Shown here: piece after piece, positions 1 through 12,308 of the stretch
Layout: every line of letters starts with the position of its first letter
How positions within the stretch are numbered: position 1 is the first letter of the stretch
NCBI GenBank assembly: GCA_027886175.1
Contig: JAJNNQ010000018.1
Coordinates: 14,861,001 to 14,925,000, forward strand
Length of the DNA: 64,000 nucleotides
DNA from: Phylloscopus collybita
Lineage: Eukaryota; Chordata; Aves; Passeriformes; Phylloscopidae
Direction: 5' to 3'
Translations under genes and position numbers: made by a program
Notes under the pieces: model-generated
The model's database searches: none
Told to the model about the DNA's origin: nothing
What the model saw: the letters and a program-made list of their open reading frames with translations, nothing else

Positions 1-434
1 ACACCCAGAACCTGGCCGGAACAGCAGCAGGATGCAATTTCCATGCATAGACCCAGTTTTGCTATACTCCATGTTTCTTTTTACTTATAAGTAAACTGCT
101 GAGAAATATAGCTCAAAAACAAAAAGATCCTCAACGGGGATAAACCAGAGCTCCATTACAGACAGTAGCTAGCTTGGTCTTCAGCATAAGTAAATGATAA
201 TTATTACATTTTTCTATCAAGCACATAAATATAATTTAGATCCTTTGTAGAATGCTCTTTTAGTAGGATGACAAGGACTCTGTGTAGATGAAGTCTCTTT
301 CACTAAACCCAGTTTATTAGTTAACAGGCATTCTTACCTGACTGTTAAAAAGTTGATCAAATGGGGTTTTTTTGCTTAACCATGCTATTTTCATTCATAT
401 GTTAAATACTGTTTCAATGATCATTTGTTTTAAG
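1..434. other. Unrecognised non-coding DNA
   Basis: AT-rich sequence with no open frame of useful length and no repeat family that I recognise. It ends where a CR1 3' end begins. Confidence 0.5.
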
Positions 435-575
435 AACCACAGAATATTTTGAGTTGGAAGGGACTCACAGGGATCATCCAAGTCCAACTTCTGGTCCTGG
501 CTCTATTTTAGACACAGAGAAACCACTATTTAGTGTCAGAACAAGCTTTTCTAGAAGATCAATCTACCATACTTC
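435..575 (-). mobile_element. CR1 LINE fragment, 3' end, minus strand
   Basis: The plus strand reads as the reverse complement of a CR1 3' UTR: an AACCACAGAATATTTTGAG-like start, then GTTGGAAGGGACTCACAGGG and a GATCATCCAAGTCCAACT block that is diagnostic of bird CR1 tails. Similarity is clear to about position 510 and fades by about 575, so the copy is severely 5' truncated and old. It carries no coding potential. CR1 elements lack poly(A) tails, and most genomic copies are 3' fragments like this one. The inner boundary is approximate. Confidence 0.8.
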
Positions 576-908
576 CTTAACTGTTAGGTTTGATTGCTGA
601 TGAAATGAATAATCTTAGAAATTTGATGGCGTTCCCCACAAAGCCTCACTAAAGTTCTAGTGTTATCATGCAGGCAATACGTGTGCCTTGGCCCCACAGC
701 TGCCAATCTTGGCGATCTTGCTGAAATGATGACAGCTGTGGTGTTTCATCAAAATGTAAATTCCATGGCAATAAGACTGCTGACTTCTGACACGTGCCAA
801 AGAGGAAAGTCCTCATGGCATCAGGCTAAGGAACCCTGACTCTTTCATTTGTCGCTGTTATTGGAACACTGTAGGGGTTCCTTAGTCCCGTTGTTGGGAT
901 GGACTAAC
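576..908. other. Unrecognised non-coding DNA before the inverted repeat
   Basis: No repeat or coding signature was seen. It separates the eroded CR1 tail from the left arm of the inverted repeat that starts near 909. Confidence 0.45.
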
Positions 909-1095
909 ATTTTATTTATCATAGTCACAAATCTTTAAAATCCACGGGGAAGGCTTCTCAGCCAATGACGTTATAATTTTTAATGCCTTTCCTGACCAAA
1001 TTTTGGAAATCACACCTTGTTCCCGAATACCCCGAGGATTACGTATCCCCTCGTCAAAAACGGCAAGGTTATTATTCACTCACATAGTGCCAGTA
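909..1095 (+). repeat. Left arm of a long inverted repeat
   Basis: The reverse complement of this 187-bp segment aligns with 1723-1910 almost end to end. By eye there are about eight substitutions and one 1-bp indel, roughly 95% identity. The shared core includes TTCCAAAATTTGGTCAGGAA and CATTAAAAATTATAACGTCA. This arm keeps seven CpG sites, while its partner keeps only two. Similarity stops sharply outside both ends. No flanking target-site duplication could be assigned, so its nature (terminal repeat of a DNA transposon, foldback element or local inverted duplication) is open. Confidence 0.9.
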
Positions 1096-1099
1096 CACC

Positions 1100-1530
1100 A
1101 AGGAAACCAAGGAGCCGCTCGTCTCACCCCAAGCTAGAGGGGCACTCTGGGTTTAGATCAGCGCCTTCAGCTCCTGGGCCTGCACTTAAATAAACGCTTC
1201 TCTTAATTCGGAGGCGCCAGGCGAAGCCTCTCTCCGTTTCTGAGGCGGTCTCTCTCTGTTTCCAGCCCTGGCTTTGGCTGCTGTTGTGAAGGCGGCCAAG
1301 AGAGGGCAGCCGGCCCTTGGCTGCTCCGCTCCCCCGGCGGCGCTGGGCCCTCCGCCGCCAGAGCCAGCCGGCAGCCTGCAGCCGGGGCCGCAAACGCTAC
1401 AGCAGAAGGGAATCGGCTGGCCTGGCTGCACAGGTGTCCCTGTGAACTGGGCCCATGCACGGATGAACGGGCACACGAATTACTTTCTCCAGAAATACCT
1501 GTTTTTGTTTAAAAGCGAGGTGTATCAGAA
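1100..1530. promoter_or_regulatory. CpG island inside the inverted repeat
   Basis: GC-rich block with about 26 CpGs counted by eye in some 430 bp, densest at 1280-1400, in a window where CpG is otherwise rare. Bird CpG islands usually mark promoters. On the minus strand a usable splice donor (TTGGG followed by GTGAGA) sits at about 1128/1127, so a minus-strand first exon starting inside the island is possible. Several overlapping open frames of 80-96 codons cross the island on both strands, but none has a recognisable domain and I do not call them genes. It could also be internal sequence of a transposable element. Confidence 0.55.
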
Positions 1531-1722
1531 ATAGCCCTGGTGGATTTCATGCCTCAGGTGCTCGGGGAGGCAGGCGTGTGTGCTGGTGCTGAGGCTGACA
1601 GGACAGGACAGGTTTATTTGCTTGCCCTTCTTGATATAGTAAGTGGCATTTGATAAATCATTGTCAGACCACTGAAATCTAATAACATGGATCACTACAA
1701 GATGATTACAGCCCTGGAACAT
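1531..1722. other. Spacer between CpG island and right inverted arm
   Basis: Sequence of ordinary composition containing a short GACAGGACAGGACAGG direct repeat near 1597-1612. No coding or known repeat signal was seen. Together with the island it makes up the roughly 627-bp loop of the inverted repeat. Confidence 0.45.
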
Positions 1723-1910
1723 TACTGGCACTATATGAGTGAATAATAACCTTGCCATTTTTGACAAGGGGATACGTAACCCTCAGGGTATTCAGGGACA
1801 AGGTGTGATTTCCAAAATTTGGTCAGGAAAGGCATTAAAAATTATAACGTCATTGGCTGAGTAAGCCTTCCCCATGGATTTTAAAGATTTGTGACTATGA
1901 TAAATAAAAT
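1723..1910 (-). repeat. Right arm of a long inverted repeat
   Basis: Reverse-complement partner of 909-1095. It starts TACTGGCACTATATGAGTG and ends with GATAAATAAAAT. Five of the roughly eight substitutions against the left arm are CpG in the left arm and CpA (or TpG) here, the signature of deamination of methylated CpG. The remaining differences are three other substitutions and one extra T. The arms could still pair into a long hairpin if transcribed or made single-stranded. Confidence 0.9.
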
Positions 1911-4900
1911 CAGTCTCTTAATCAACCCTTTCCAATATAATTTATGAATGCTCTGTTCAAAACATTGTTATTGTATCATAACAATATGGAAGAATGTTGG
2001 TGTAGAGACACATTGATGCATACATACATACTAAAATACAGATATTGCCAGTACAAGGATAAGATAAAAGCAAACTGACATACATAAAATCCTCTTAAGG
2101 ACATTTTAAAAATACAGTTTCTTAACACAATGTACCTGCCAAAGTATTCAACTGATTTTACATCCTGTCAGGTAATGGCTAGCAACACTTCCAGTTGCCC
2201 AGGAAAACTAGTAATCAATGAGTAGAAACACAATTCACCATGTTTGATAGGTGAGCTAGCAAGGCAGGAATATGTCTGAGAAAATGTCAGGACTGATATA
2301 TGCACACTCTTTCTGTCTTGAGTGCTGAAGCTAGACCTGCTTTCAAAGGCAAACTAACACTGTATGTATAAGCTTTTCTATTGACATTAGACAGAAATTA
2401 TCAAGCACAGTCCAGCAGAAGGCAGGTAAGATTGATCAATAAATATATATTTCCTCATATTTTGCACTGTAAAAAATGGATCTTAAAGTTAGACTGGCTT
2501 TTACACCTCAAAAACCTTCTCACCAGTTGCCAAGAAGAGAAGATATACACATATACAGATATCTCCTTCAAAAGAAGCATACTGAAACTAGCTATTACAT
2601 TCAATTTAAAATCATGTTATTTTTAAATAATCTTCATAGCAGAAGTAATGTAACCACAACAAATTTAAGACCTGGAATAATCACTAATCTATACAAGTTG
2701 AAATGCAGAAATTCGTGATGCAAAAACTCAACTGTGAGGGTTAGGTTTTGCCTGAAGCAATACCTCCAAGTAGTCCCACTGAAAACAGAGCATACTCTCA
2801 CGGAAATTCTATTAGGGGAAATGACAGGGGGAGAAGAAAAGCTTGAACTCTAAAGCATCCAGTTTAAGATTCTCATCACGCCTTTCACAGCGCTGACTGC
2901 TGCCCCAAGTTCCCACCCCATGTGCCAGCACCTTATGCCCTTGTTAGCAATGCCACTTCTCTTCCCTTGGATTGAAGGCCTGCCTGAGTTTTTGCTCCCA
3001 TCCAACCTCAGCACCCACACTGAATCCTCCCATCACTCCCCCTGGAACCAGGCTCAGCACCAGCTGCACAAGCTGAGCTCTAATTGGGCTTGGCAGAACA
3101 CAGCATCACATCCCAGTCAGTGCTCTGTCTAGGACACTGCTGGGCTCTCCCATCATGCCCATGCAGGCTGTCCAAATTAGGGGCTCTGCTTTTGTTCCAA
3201 TTGCACTGTGAACACAAAAAAGACCATGCCTGCAATAGGGAAACACCATTTTGACCCGGTCTTGTGTGCCTCAGTACCACCACAGAGAAGCTCAGTGTGA
3301 CTCCAGGGAGAGGTTTCACCATAATGCAAAGCCCTCAGCCTGTTGACCTGAGAAACTCCTCAAGACACAAAGTCCACAACGCCTGAGAAAGAGGAAACAA
3401 AAATGCATTTGTCAGCAGCGAGCTGTGAGGACACAACCGTACTGTCCTGCAGGTCTGTCCCTACCCAAACCCTATCCCCCCTCTGTGTAGAGGCCTACCA
3501 AGACAGATGGCCCTGTAGCAGAGTTTGGCCACCAGACACCTGCAGGTGACCAGTACCATATGGTGGCCATTCACACAGAGGAAGGAGGGAGGCAGGTGCA
3601 GCGGGGAGCAGAGGGAGGGCACACCAGGAGGAAAGCCTGGCAGGACAGACAGTGAGGAGACAGGGACCAAGCAGTGGCCTCCTCCACAGATATGGTCCCA
3701 GCATCTCTCCTGAGGAGGAAGAGTCAGGGTGAAGGCATTCATGAGGTTCCTGTCCAGATTCAAACTGGATCTGAGGAGAAAGGCTCTGGGGACTGGTGGA
3801 GAGGCAGCAGATCCTTCCTGGCAGTGTTTTCAGGTGCTTGGAGGAAGCAGGTGCCACCCTGGGCAGCCTCTGAAGCTCCAGTGGTGCTTCCTGTCAGGGA
3901 GGATGCCCTGATGGCTTGTTGGGCATTGGACCACTCACTGAGGCAGAAAAAAAAGTCCCTGTCTGTACAAATCAGGTGCCACCATACTTCTGCCACTCCA
4001 CTGTGGATGTATCTGAACTCCTTCATACAAAAATACCTTGGATGCTGAAAAAAACTCACCTCAGAACACCTCTGTTTTCAGACAGGAGAACAAATGGAGT
4101 GACAGTCAGCTGCTCAGAGTCAGACCTTTGTGGCAGGAGGGCAGAAAGACACTATTCTCATAACCAAGCTGAAAATCTAAAAAGAAAAAGGTAGCCACAT
4201 ACTGCACTTCTGCAAAGATATCTGAAATGCACCCAGTTTCTCCATAACTATTAACATGGGGCAATTATTACAAAGAAGTTTATCCAGAGCTGCCAAGACT
4301 GTGCTAAAATCAGTAATGAAAACTGTACAAGCAAGTAAATGGTGAAATTCCCAGGGAACAGGAGTAGAGGTGATAAGGAACATCATGGGAAAAGGTCAGA
4401 AGCTACAGCTGCAAGAGCAGGATAAACATGCTTTTATGTTTTCCTAGATACACACATCTGTATGTATCTGTCAAAATCACCTGCAAACTCATGGCAGGTA
4501 CGTCCTTCCCATACCCACATGACACAAACAGATTGGTAAGGTTTGCCTTTCATTTTCACTGAGGTTGAGACAAAAGCTGTGACCTGCTTTACTGTGGAGT
4601 TAATCATACCCAGGTCTAAAGAGACACCTTCTGCATTGCCAGTGACTGACAGGCATCTAATACATCAGAGAAGGGAAGGAATGCTGGCTGAAAAGCTCAA
4701 TGTGACCCAAGAACCTTCCCATTCACCCCAGAAAAAATAAATGTGTCCTGGGCTGCATCAAAAGAAGTGTTGCAGTGAGGGTGGCTGCAACAAATCTTTT
4801 GAGCCTCCTGGCTTCAGGGTGAATGCGGCGTAAAGTAAGAAAAAAGGAGCGGGAACCATGGAGTGCCCCAAAAAGAAAATTCACTTTAATGAGAAATAAA

Positions 4901-5224
4901 AATAGAGAAAATGCCCAAAAGCCACACATAGTACAGGGACAAACTCCAAAGATCAGAAACAAGGGAGAAGTAATGACATATAGTCTCGAGGGAATCATTC
5001 TAGAAACAATACCATACGTGGAACACAAGTAACCAGTAGAGGAGAAGAACTTAGATTAGTGGACATAGTAACTCCAAAGGCTTTTGGGAGGAGCCCTCAG
5101 GCTCACCCTGAGTTAGATGTATGTTTCTCAGGGCCTGAAGCCAAGGCCTGACCTGTCAGGGGTCAAGTCCTGCTGACCCTTCTTCTCAGTCAGGCTGACT
5201 CCCACATCTCCCTGGCAGGCCTGG
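1911..5224. other. Unique non-coding DNA
   Basis: About 3.3 kb. The 5' half is AT-rich. Positions 2880-3900 are GC-richer, with overlapping open frames of 60-124 codons on both strands. These are mutually inconsistent, lack any domain I know and show no flanking splice-site pattern I trust, so they are treated as chance frames. No repeat family was recognised. Confidence 0.45.
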
Positions 5225-5561
5225 GCCTCCACAAAGAGGTGTGACAGCAGGTGGAGGGACATGATTCTGCCCCTCTAATCTGTTCTTTCAAGACCCCATC
5301 TGGAGTGCAACATCTAGGTCTGGGAGCCTGATAGAGACATGGAGCTGTTAGAGCAAATCTAATGGCTTCACACTGAAAAGCAGTAGGTTGAGATCATTAC
5401 TGTGAGGGTGGTGAGACACCAGCACAGACTGACCAGAGAAGCTGGGGCTGCCCCATTCCTGGAAGTGTTCAAGGCCAGGTTGGATGGGGCTTGGATCAAC
5501 CTTATCTAGTGGAAGGTGTCCATGTCCATAGCAGGAGGGTGGAACTAGATGATCTTAAGGC
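5225..5561 (+). mobile_element. CR1 LINE fragment, internally deleted
   Basis: Plus-strand CR1. GATTCTGCCCCTCTAATCTG and a CATCTGGAGTGCAACATCT stretch correspond to the end of ORF2. A jump near 5365-5390 skips several hundred bases of the usual element, and sequence resumes at ACTGTGAGGGTGGTGAGACA and runs through CAAGGCCAGGTTGGATGGGG to GGAACTAGATGATCTTAAGG. The terminal octamer tail is missing. It has no intact coding sequence. The CR1 identity is certain; the 5' limit is uncertain by a few tens of bases. Confidence 0.85.
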
Positions 5562-6352
5562 TAAGATTAGCTTTAGTTTAGCTTTAGAGTCTTTAAATTG
5601 TACCAGTGAAAACTGTTGCTGTAGTGGCTACATCCAGCTAGTGATTTACAATGTAAATCTCAGTACAACTCAGTACTTTAAAGGAGAAAGAAGATGAGAA
5701 AAAAGGAAAAAAATACATTCCTACAGAAGTTTTGGTTGTCTGCAGCACCAGAACAAGTCATTTGAGTAGAATAAATAAAAGAACAAAGTAATTAATAGGA
5801 AACAGGCAACATGCATAACCATCTCAGAACTTTGTCTCTGGCCTTCAAAACTGCTTCCCCACATGCAGCTGCTTCCCTTCGGCATCTATATGGAAAACAT
5901 GATGCGGCTAACTCTGCTCTTCAGAGGTGCACTGCAGTTTAATGCCTAATAAAAGCAGGGTAAAATATCCATACAGAGCTGAACAGATCCTTGCAGACTG
6001 CAGAGGATGGGGGTCTATCCTCTGAGGCCACTCTAGCTGAGTTACTGAGGAACTTTTAGATTCGTTGCAACTGCTGCTCATCCTAGACAGCAGAATAGCA
6101 TCCTAAAGAGAAAATTATTCCATTTTTCTTTCAGAGAATTTTACCTTAAAGACCTGCTGTGGTATATTCTAGGTGTGAAATGAGAAAACCCACAGTGTTC
6201 TCTGAAGTTTAATTTGAAGAGTATACAGGGAAAGGAGAACAGCTTTATGTCTGAGTTGAAAAACATTCCTCCACAGTGTAGCCCAGTTCAGCGCAGCACT
6301 GGAATATTTTATTCAGGTACTAAACTACAGAAGCTGATTTCTGGCCCAGGGG

Positions 6353-6397
6353 AAAAAAAAAAAAAACACAAAAAACCAAAAAAACCCAAAACAAACC
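6353..6397 (+). repeat. A/C-only simple tract
   Basis: Fourteen A residues followed by CACAAAAAACCAAAAAAACC-type sequence with no G or T. One of several such strand-asymmetric tracts in the window. Confidence 0.85.
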
Positions 6398-7725
6398 TAG
6401 AAGAGTTTCTGGAGATAAGCAAGGAACAATAACAACAACAAAAATTTTAAAGTCCTTTTGGTTTGAGTCATAGATGAAATACTTTTGATAACAAAGACAG
6501 ATGTGTGGGGTGTGTGTCCCGATCCCTTATCACATCCAGACTTGGCTGGTAGCTGATGAGAGCCCTACTCCTACAGATGGTTTGTGTCAGCCTGAGGCTG
6601 TCCCAGGGTGGGATCACCCATGTACAGACAGCTGTGCCACAGCAAGTCAGAGGCAGTACAGATCAGAGCAAGATAAAACCCTTCAACAATGCTCTGAATC
6701 TCGAAGAAAAATCTCTCTTCCATTCAATGGACACTGGGAAACAGCAGGGGAAGTGTGAGTTTCATGTTTTCAGTCTAGCCACATCCACTTTGAAGGCTCT
6801 GAAAAAAAAGGCAAGGAGCTGATTTGTGAACAGACTACCTAATTTCACTCATATAATAATATAATAACTTCACCATTTTTGTTTGACCCAGACAGTTACT
6901 TCAGATTAAAAAAGAGACAGAGAAGTTCTCAGGGTTATTAAATTTTATATCCATGTCAAGCGAGCTGTAGTTTCTGGTTTTCCTTATATCTTTTACTAGT
7001 TCTCGAAAGCACTTAAAAAAAAATAGGGTCATACATGTGAAAGGAGGCAATATGCCATGAACAGGATGGAGTGGTGCTTATGCACAGTAGTGCTGTTTAT
7101 GATGTTTTTTGTTTTCATTGAACAATGCACAAGGGCCTCTTAGTGAGTCAGAGCACACAAGTGTTGCCTGCCTGTTCTATCACTTCACTTTTCCTTTGTT
7201 TCCCATCAAGTCTCATGCTTCTGGAGGTAAAGCCATGGCACAGAAATCCAAACAAGGTTCACCCCACCCCAGCAATACAGCTGGGGTTGTACATGTCCTC
7301 AGCTGTAGTCTCAGGGTCCACATTCTTCACGTTTGACCAGAAAAAAAAAGTTTTCCCTTAAAGTATATTAACCATACAGGAGCAGTTATTATTTCTCTAA
7401 GCTTGTCTGTAGTTTGAGCATCAGCATCTAGACTGTGTAAAGTAGACATTTGTTTCCTCAGAGAGTGGGGGTCCATATATTGCACTGATCTGAGCTCCAC
7501 TTTTAAGATCTCTTTAACCAGCTTTCCATGTTCTTTTGCACAGTTGCATAAGCAGGTCTGAGACATGCCATACAAGCTAAATGAGGTTTCCATTCACAAA
7601 TCTGACTTTGGCACAGAAATTATGTGTTCAGGCAGGCTGTTCCATTTGTCCACAGCTTTTTTCAGAAGCTTTTGCATCTGTTTTGCAGAATAATTCATTA
7701 AACGTGATGCTAAGCAGCAAACAGG

Positions 7726-7741
7726 AAAAAAAAAAAAAAAA
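7726..7741 (+). repeat. Poly(A) run
   Basis: Sixteen consecutive A residues followed by CCC. The upstream sequence does not look like a retrocopy that I can name. Confidence 0.8.
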
Positions 7742-10700
7742 CCCAAGCAAACTAAAAAATTTAAAACATGGTGGACATATTAGTTCTCAACACAATGTTT
7801 TAGCTTGTGCTATGAAATCTAAATTCTACCATGAAGATGTGGTGGTACCAGCCACAGACATAGCAGGCATGTTCTCTAAGTCTATTAAAATATTATGAAA
7901 GCCAGACATATTTAAAGAAGCTTTTAACATACTAGCTGCTATACATTGCAGGCAACATTTGTAAAATATTAACTGCTTTATTGCTAATTTTGTTTTGAGT
8001 CATATATTGTTTAATTAGGATTTTACTCAGGAGCAGATGGTTGTCTTCATTAAATCATAACATATTCTACCCAAATGGAAGCAGCTGGTTTTTTGAATAC
8101 ACTATAATTTATTTCCTACATGCCAGAAACCACTCTGAAGGGAATCCAGACTATAATCATTCAGTTTGTTTTCACTGGAGCTTATTTACAATAAACTTTG
8201 AAAGTTTTTAGAAAACAGAAGTCAAGTGTAGGTGACATTTGTTAGCAATAGCAATTTTCTATTATTGAACTTGGTCCTAAGTCTATATTCATGGAAGCAC
8301 TTCCAGATGTGCATAAATGATAGTCATAGCATGCTATGTGTTGTATACAGACATTGGTACAAGAAAACAGCATGCAAAGAGTTTCCAAAATATATAACAA
8401 AATGGACAAAGGACAAGAAAAAAAAGTAGGGTTTTGTTTTCCCATTTGATGACGTAAAATGGAAAAAGAAACTCGGATGATAAGAAACATCATCAGAGTC
8501 CCAATGACTTTCTGGCAGCTAAAATGAATCTCTCACAATTTCACTGAACTCAGCTGCAAATGCCACATGCACTAAAATGCTTTGTAGTTCTTTTCAGTGC
8601 ATTTAAGAAAAAGGGTTTTTTAAGAAGGCATTTTCTTAAATTACTGGGTTCCAGGCTTCTCTTTACAAAGCAGAGCAGAGTGGAAGCTCCCAGATTACAT
8701 TCTTACTGCTTCCCTTACCATGCACTGATATGCAGAATCATCAGAGAGCTTGATTGTACAGATAAGGATCAAAAGCTCCTGCTCTCCTACACTGACAGAT
8801 TTCTGATAGGTTCAATCATAGAACCTATGATATCTCTATGCATCTAAAATTTTAGATATTCCTCAAAGCCTCTGGAATTACTGAGGGACTGAGTAGGACT
8901 CTAGATGATAAGTTCCAAAAATATATGGTTTAAATGTGGGTTGACAATTAGGCAGTTATCTTACATTCTCTGTAAAGTATTACTCCTTTTGGATCCTTGT
9001 TCATCCTTCTCTCTTTCCCCCACCTCCACTGCTCAGCTTTTCTGCACCCTATGTCATGTCCCATGATTTTCCCCCCCTTCTTTTTTGACTGAGAAGTCTT
9101 TGACCTTTTTGTCTGAGTTCAAACAGATGCTTCTACATACATGCATCATATTAATCTATACATTATAAAGACAGATGCTACTCAATAAGCATCTAAGCAG
9201 GCATTGTGCATGTATATGTGTGTGCATTAAATTTAAAAATTAGAAAGTTACAGCATTTGTAAGTATCCTGTACAACCCTTGTTAAGAGAACAATAGAAGC
9301 AATGACAAATTCCATTTAGATTCCACATTCCTTCTTTAGAGAAAAGAAAGTAAGAGTAGATGAGCCTTATCTTTGTCAAATTTTCCAGAAATATAACTAC
9401 CTCAATTTTAAAATCCAGTTTTATTTAGATGAAGCCAGGGCATCTTACAAAAGAGCGTGTCAGAAAAACACATTACTATGATTCAATGCAGAGACAACCT
9501 CTGAAACTAGGAGAGGCACATCAAGATAAATTTATCCATCAAAAGTTTTCCCCATAGAAACCACTACTGAGTTGCCTTAGTGTGCTAGTATTTTCTATTT
9601 TCGACTCAAATTCAGTTTAGAAAGAAAATATTATTTCAGCTCATGTTCTTGTTCACAAATTGACTAATCCAAAAGCTAGAAATTCAGTGACTGACTTCAA
9701 AGTCAACATTCAGAAAAGGGCTTTCAAAAGAATAAGATTTTCTTTTGGAAACAAATTTGATTTAGAAAACATTATAGGACAGGAAACCCTATTAATCTAA
9801 ATTAAAGGACACAAATTACTTAGAGAAAAAAAATGTGTAGTGCTCAAAACACTGTACGACCGTGCTAGAAGTTCACTGAGCCTTTCATCACTTTGTCACT
9901 GATTCTATTAATTACCATTCCATTAATTACCATATTACCATTCCTTTTCTACCAAAATCTGAGAATACATTTTTCAGCCTTGTGTGCAAAGCAGGTTTCT
10001 ATACCATCCCCTGGGTGCAAGGGAACAGCACAGATAGACCACGGCACCTCGTTTTGTGGTATGGTTGGGAATAACAGTAAGCAAGAGTGAGGCCAGAGGA
10101 TTATGACTAAGAAATACTTCTGGGAAAAGGAGACATACATACTGAGTATTCAGCAAATGAGCAAGCATCCTATCACACCCTCCTGGCTGTCTGCACCAGG
10201 TTTCTGCACCAGCCTTCTCACTTAGGAAGAAAATCACACTTTCCTCCATTCCTCTCTAACCAGCAGAACTGTCTTTCTCTACCTTGCTTTTGAAACAGTT
10301 CTTAAAGGAAAGTATCACTCAGGGAAGGTACCAAGCTCAGGAAATTTCTGTTCCCAAGATGACAGTTTTATATATTTACAAACAACTTAAAAGCAGAGGG
10401 CTGTTCTTTGCAACTGTAACCATAGGAACAGAGACCAGCACCTGCATTAATAGAGGACTGGGATTCCACTCTGCATAAATTACCTCAGCCAAAAAATGCT
10501 TACCTACTGAAGTTGTGCAATTAAATAAACATTATTCCAGTATCTCTTTACATCAGTGATGTGAAGCAATCTTTTGCTGTCAGAGACAGAACTATAGTCT
10601 CAGAAACTTGTGGCTGTCAAAGCCCCCAGATTTGTTTGGCGTAACAGAGAAGCCACCTCCCAGCTGTTCTTCCCATTTTGTTTTCACTTCTCTTTTTCTT

Positions 10701-12105
10701 TTGATGCTCTTCATCTTTTTCAGCCATATGCTTCACACTCCCCTTTCCTGCATTTCTTCTCTGCAAGTAATGCTGAGGAGAAACCAACCTTAAGGTCCCT
10801 CATTGTGGGGAGGGGTCTTTTAAGGTGACTTCCCTACTCATAACTGCTGCTGTTCATGTGCACTGTTAGAAAACAAAGGATGATACTGTGTGCTATGTCC
10901 TGACATGCATCCCTCATACTTTAAGGTTTTCCATCTCCACTACTGGTTGGGACACCAGACTGCCAGTTTTCATGCCTAACAGTGAAATGGCACCATGTGC
11001 CCCAAAGCTAAGGGCTCTGTTAATGAGCAATATGCATTTTGTGGTATCTGCAGCACACAGAACAACATTTTGCTCAGTAGAAAAAGTGGTTATTTTGGAT
11101 TACTCTTTTTAATGGAGGATGGATGTGAAAATGAATAAGCCCCACTGACTTCTTTCAGAGATGAATTTTCTTGTACTTCATAGTAATAAAGCTGTAACTG
11201 CATTTTTGAATCTGGCAAACACAGATAGAGTGATACTAAAACTGACATGCTGAAGTAGCAGTGATATGCTAAATTTGACATCTTACTCTCACTAATGCAT
11301 CAGGACACCAGAAACAATCATTCATAAAGTCTCCTTTGAGATTTGTGGAGATCAGGTTGAAGCAACAGTCAGTGGCTGCTGTTTTACAACTATTGGAATG
11401 TAAAGCCAAAAAGAATATAAATATTCAAATACAAAGAATCTACCAAGCAAATTGTGTTGCAGTGCTAGGCCAAAAAAAGAAAAAAAAAAAAACCAATTAA
11501 AAATATCATTCATACAATCCTATGTCCAAACAATCAAAATATTCAAAAAACATTTGTCTTTTGAGTTATTTTTCATGTAGTCTAATATAATTTCCAGTTA
11601 TTTGTCATGAAATTATTAGCTGATATAACTCCTTGTATTTTAGGTTTCATCTTAGTTCTTACTTCTGGAAAGTTAGAGAGAGATAGAGAGAAATGCTGCT
11701 TAACAGCATCTATTTTCTCAAATAAAAAAAGTTGTCTTCAGTCCCAAGTCTCTGCCTGATCACCTTGCTGCAATTATATTAATTCACTCCAGGACTTTCT
11801 TTTGAAGTGAACCAACTACTTCCAGCCAACCAATACAAAACTGGAGCATAATTTGGAGACTCTTTCACTCCAGGGACTGGTTGCTTCAGGCAGGAGGAGC
11901 AGAACTGTGCCCGGCTGGGGTCCCTTAATCCTAAAGGGTCATACAGTCACCAGGCTTTGAATCCTGCCAGTTTCCTGCCACCTCTAAGGGCAGGCAACAT
12001 ACACCTTGGTCTTAAAACTGCAGTAACATGCCTCTGGCACTCCTTGGATGATTTGAGGAACTTCAGAAAAAATTACCTCCAACACCCTTCTTTCCATCTT
12101 CCCTC

Positions 12106-12140
12106 AAAAAAAAAAACCAAAAAAACAAAAAAACCCAGAA

Positions 12141-12174
<34 letters not shown>

Positions 12175-12308
12175 CACCAAAAACAAAACCAAACCAAAAA
12201 AAACAAAACAAAACAAAACAAAACCACACACACACAAAAAAAACCACACAAAAAACCAAAAACAAAACAAAAAAACCAACCAAAACCAAAACCAAAAAAA
12301 CCCAACCA
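12106..12308 (+). repeat. 203-bp A/C-only low-complexity tract
   Basis: Almost exclusively A and C on the plus strand (one G near 12138). It includes a long A run at about 12154-12174, short CA repeats near 12140-12152 and 12226-12235, and CAAAA and CCAAAA units. It is preceded by ordinary sequence and ends at CCAACCATTTTGG. Open frames through it encode only Lys/Asn/Thr/Pro- or Phe/Val/Leu-rich low-complexity peptides and are artefacts of composition. Confidence 0.9.

Larger units (their letters stand above)
5562..12105. other. Unique AT-rich non-coding DNA
   Basis: About 6.5 kb with no recognisable exon, RNA gene or dated repeat, apart from A-rich tracts listed separately (6353-6397, 7726-7741) and a smaller one near 11474-11492. 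Open frames of 60-105 codons occur at chance frequency for both strands. 9915-9945 holds a short ATTACCATT direct repeat. Confidence 0.45.
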
